From positions 1 to 16,109 of the forward strand of contig JASBZE010000037.1 in NCBI GenBank assembly GCA_029983575.1: a stretch of DNA of 16,109 nt, written 5' to 3'. Shown one piece after another: positions 14,080 to 16,109 of the stretch. Below the pieces are notes generated by a model. That model searched no databases and was not told where the DNA came from. It saw only the letters and a list, made by a program, of their open reading frames with translations. Source of the DNA: Peptostreptococcaceae bacterium (lineage in GTDB: Bacteria > Bacillota > Clostridia > Peptostreptococcales > Peptostreptococcaceae). Position 1 is the first letter of the stretch, and each line of letters starts with the position of its first letter. Position numbers and translations under genes: made by a program.

Positions 14080-15936
14080 ATGTGCGGATTCGTGGGATTT
14101 TACGATAACATAGGCGACAAAGAAACCGTCGTTGAAAATATGATGAACAGAATAATCCACAGGGGTCCAGATATGTCTGGTCATTACTGTGATGAAAATA
14201 TAGCTTTGGGATTTAGAAGGCTTTCAATAATAGATTTAAAGGGAGGTATGCAACCTCTATACAGCCCTGACAAAAATATAGTGCTCGTATTTAATGGTGA
14301 GATATATAACTATAAAGAAATTAGGCTAGAACTTGAAGCTAAGGGTTATAAATTTAGTACAAATACTGATAGCGAGGTATTGATACACGGATATCTAGAG
14401 TATGGAGAAGATTTAGTAGATCATTTAAGAGGTATGTTCGCTTTCAATATATACGATAAGGTTAATAACTTAATATTCGGAGCTAGAGATCATTTTGGAA
14501 TAAAGCCTTTTTACTATTATGAGTACGAAAAAGACGGACAAAAAGGACTTATTTTTGGTTCAGAAATTAAGGCATTTTTGGAGCACCCAAATTTTGTTAA
14601 AGAAGTAAATGAATTGGCATTGAAGCCATATTTGACTTTTCAATATTCATCTCAACCGGATGAAACATTTTTTAAGGGTGTTAAGAGATTAAAGCCTGGT
14701 CATTGTTTTGTTTATAAGAATAATGAAATGAAGATAAGAAAGTACTGGGATGTAGATTTCAAAATAGAGGATAGAAGCTTAGAAGAAAATATAAAAAGAA
14801 TCGAAGAGGTTGTAGAGGATTCTGTAGCAATTCATAAAAACGCTGATGTGCCTTTAGGTTCATTTTTATCAGGTGGGGTGGATTCTTCTTATATCACCGC
14901 TTGTCTAATGCCACAGAAGACTTTTTCAGTAGGGTTTGAACAGGAGAAGTTTGACGAGTCAAATTTAGCTAAGGATCTCTCAGAGATGTTAGGCATTGAA
15001 AACATAAGGAGAACTATCACCGCTGATGATTGTATGGATATGCTTCCTACAATTCAATATCATATGGATGAACCTCAGTCAAATCCTTCAACACTTCCTT
15101 TATATTTTCTGTCTAAACTAGTTAGAGACAATGGAGTTATAGTTGTTCTCTCAGGTGAAGGAGCAGATGAGATATTTGGTGGATACGAGTGGTATGACGA
15201 CGATCCAAAGTTGGCTAAAATAAAGAAGCTGCCTCTATTTATAAGAAAAATGATGGCTAATTTCGTTGAACCTAGACATACTATGAGAGGTAGAACTACC
15301 ATACTTAGAGCGGGCAGACCAGTTGAGGAGACATTTATAGGAGAAGCCAAGATATTTGAGGAATACGAGTCAGAAGATATTTTAAAACCTAAGTACAAAA
15401 AGGCTAAGACAGTTAGGTCTATTACAAAGAAATATTATGATATGGTAAAGGGTCAAGACGATGTTATCAAGAAACAATTTATAGATTTGAAGTTGTTTCT
15501 AGAGGGTGATATACTTCAAAAGGCCGACAGAATGAGTATGGCTCACTCAATAGAGCTAAGGGTTCCTTTCTTAGATAAAGAAGTGATGAAGGTTGGCCAG
15601 ACAATACCAGCAGATCAAAAAATTACTGAGGGAACGACTAAATACGTCCTTAGAAAAGCTGCGGAAAGAAAGCTACCAGAAGCATGGGCAAAGAGGAGTA
15701 AAAAAGGGTTCCCAGTTCCAATTAGACTTTGGTTTAAGGAAGAAAAATACTATGATAGAGTTAAGGAAGTATTTAACTCAGAATATGCATCAGAGTTTTT
15801 TGATACAGAAAAGATAGTTGGTATCTTAGATGACCACTATAATGGCGTGACTAATAACGCTAGAAAAATCTATACAATATACGCATTTTTGATTTGGTAC
15901 AAGAGGTATTTTATAGACGAAAATAAATCAGCATAA
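14080..15936 (+). CDS. asnB: Asparagine synthetase (glutamine-hydrolysing)
   Basis: Makes asparagine from aspartate, ATP and glutamine. The 618-residue protein has an N-terminal Ntn glutaminase domain with nucleophile Cys2 in MCGFVGF and the signatures HRGPD (27-31), LSIIDL, FNGEIYNY and DSE. A C-terminal ATP-pyrophosphatase domain carries the PP-loop SGGVDSS (264-270) and SGEGADEIFGGY. Cys must be residue 2 to become the free N-terminal nucleophile, so the start is the ATG at 14080. An ATG two codons upstream (14074) would bury the Cys and has no spacing to the GAGG at 14070-14073. The gene is monocistronic, with its own promoter and terminator, divergent from folT. Confidence 0.96.
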   Translation: MCGFVGFYDNIGDKETVVENMMNRIIHRGPDMSGHYCDENIALGFRRLSIIDLKGGMQPLYSPDKNIVLVFNGEIYNYKEIRLELEAKGYKFSTNTDSEVLIHGYLEYGEDLVDHLRGMFAFNIYDKVNNLIFGARDHFGIKPFYYYEYEKDGQKGLIFGSEIKAFLEHPNFVKEVNELALKPYLTFQYSSQPDETFFKGVKRLKPGHCFVYKNNEMKIRKYWDVDFKIEDRSLEENIKRIEEVVEDSVAIHKNADVPLGSFLSGGVDSSYITACLMPQKTFSVGFEQEKFDESNLAKDLSEMLGIENIRRTITADDCMDMLPTIQYHMDEPQSNPSTLPLYFLSKLVRDNGVIVVLSGEGADEIFGGYEWYDDDPKLAKIKKLPLFIRKMMANFVEPRHTMRGRTTILRAGRPVEETFIGEAKIFEEYESEDILKPKYKKAKTVRSITKKYYDMVKGQDDVIKKQFIDLKLFLEGDILQKADRMSMAHSIELRVPFLDKEVMKVGQTIPADQKITEGTTKYVLRKAAERKLPEAWAKRSKKGFPVPIRLWFKEEKYYDRVKEVFNSEYASEFFDTEKIVGILDDHYNGVTNNARKIYTIYAFLIWYKRYFIDENKSA

Positions 15937-15981
15937 AAAGATTATATATTTTATAGAAAAAAATTTTATATCGATTACTAT

Positions 15982-15999
15982 GATCTTATTATAAAGATC
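15982..15999 (+). repeat. Small inverted repeat downstream of asnB
   Basis: GATCTT (15982-15987) and AAGATC (15994-15999) flank a 6-base AT loop; with a 2-base bulge the pairing extends to ACTAT/ATAGT. No T tract follows. It may stabilise the mRNA end or be fortuitous. Confidence 0.35.
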
Positions 16000-16011
16000 G
16001 TATAGTTTATG

Positions 16012-16049
16012 TATGAGCAGTTCATTAAAATGGGCTGCTCATATTTTTT
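16012..16049 (+). terminator. Terminator of asnB
   Basis: TATGAGCAG (16012-16020) pairs with CTGCTCATA (16035-16043). The inner TTCATT and AATGGG can add six more pairs including G-U. Six T (16044-16049) follow. This is a strong Rho-independent terminator; nothing else is evident to the end of the window. Confidence 0.88.
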
Positions 16050-16109
16050 ATCTAAAATTTAATTTTTATTTAAGATTACTATTATATTATAAATCGAATA
16101 TATATCTAT

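Overview
The window is AT-rich chromosomal DNA that reads as a low-GC Gram-positive bacterium (Bacillota). The signs are strong AGGAGG-type ribosome binding sites, a LevR-type PTS regulator, an ECF vitamin transporter under a tetrahydrofolate riboswitch, and heavy AGA/ATA codon use. An anaerobic Clostridia/Tissierellia-like host would fit, but the sequence alone does not fix the genus. I see no insertion sequences, phage genes, tRNAs, rRNAs or CRISPR arrays.

Left part (1-3120): guaB (IMP dehydrogenase, minus strand) is divergent from xpt (xanthine phosphoribosyltransferase). Both enzymes make XMP, one from IMP and one from xanthine. A small transaldolase follows xpt and the pair ends at a hairpin terminator. 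guaB is of the protist-like (Tritrichomonas foetus) type. Xpt has an unusual PRPP loop.

Centre (3149-12240): a polyol PTS locus. A 1004-residue LevR-like, sigma-54-dependent activator is followed by a terminator, a 20-bp dyad and a textbook -24/-12 promoter. Then come EIIA, EIIB and EIIC of the galactitol family, a strong mid-operon terminator, two different zinc-dependent polyol(-phosphate) dehydrogenases and a phosphohexomutase that overlaps the second one. The likely scheme is that the PTS imports and phosphorylates a polyol, the dehydrogenases oxidise it to a ketose (phosphate), and central metabolism takes over. No tagatose-6-phosphate kinase or aldolase is present, so galactitol is not the only possible substrate; a pentitol feeding the pentose-phosphate pathway is an alternative.

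Right part (12241-16109): a small secreted protein of unknown function sits behind an array of three operator-like dyads. It is convergent with folT, the folate-specific ECF S component, across a shared 19-bp palindromic terminator. folT is preceded by a clear THF riboswitch whose expression platform can be read directly: a 9-bp anti-hairpin competes with a hairpin that is both a terminator and a Shine-Dalgarno sequestering stem. asnB (glutamine-hydrolysing asparagine synthetase) is divergent from folT and ends at a strong terminator.

The items most worth following up are the complete sigma-54 PTS circuit with its unusual regulator architecture, the operator array with its orphan secreted protein, the compact riboswitch platform and the altered Xpt active-site loop.
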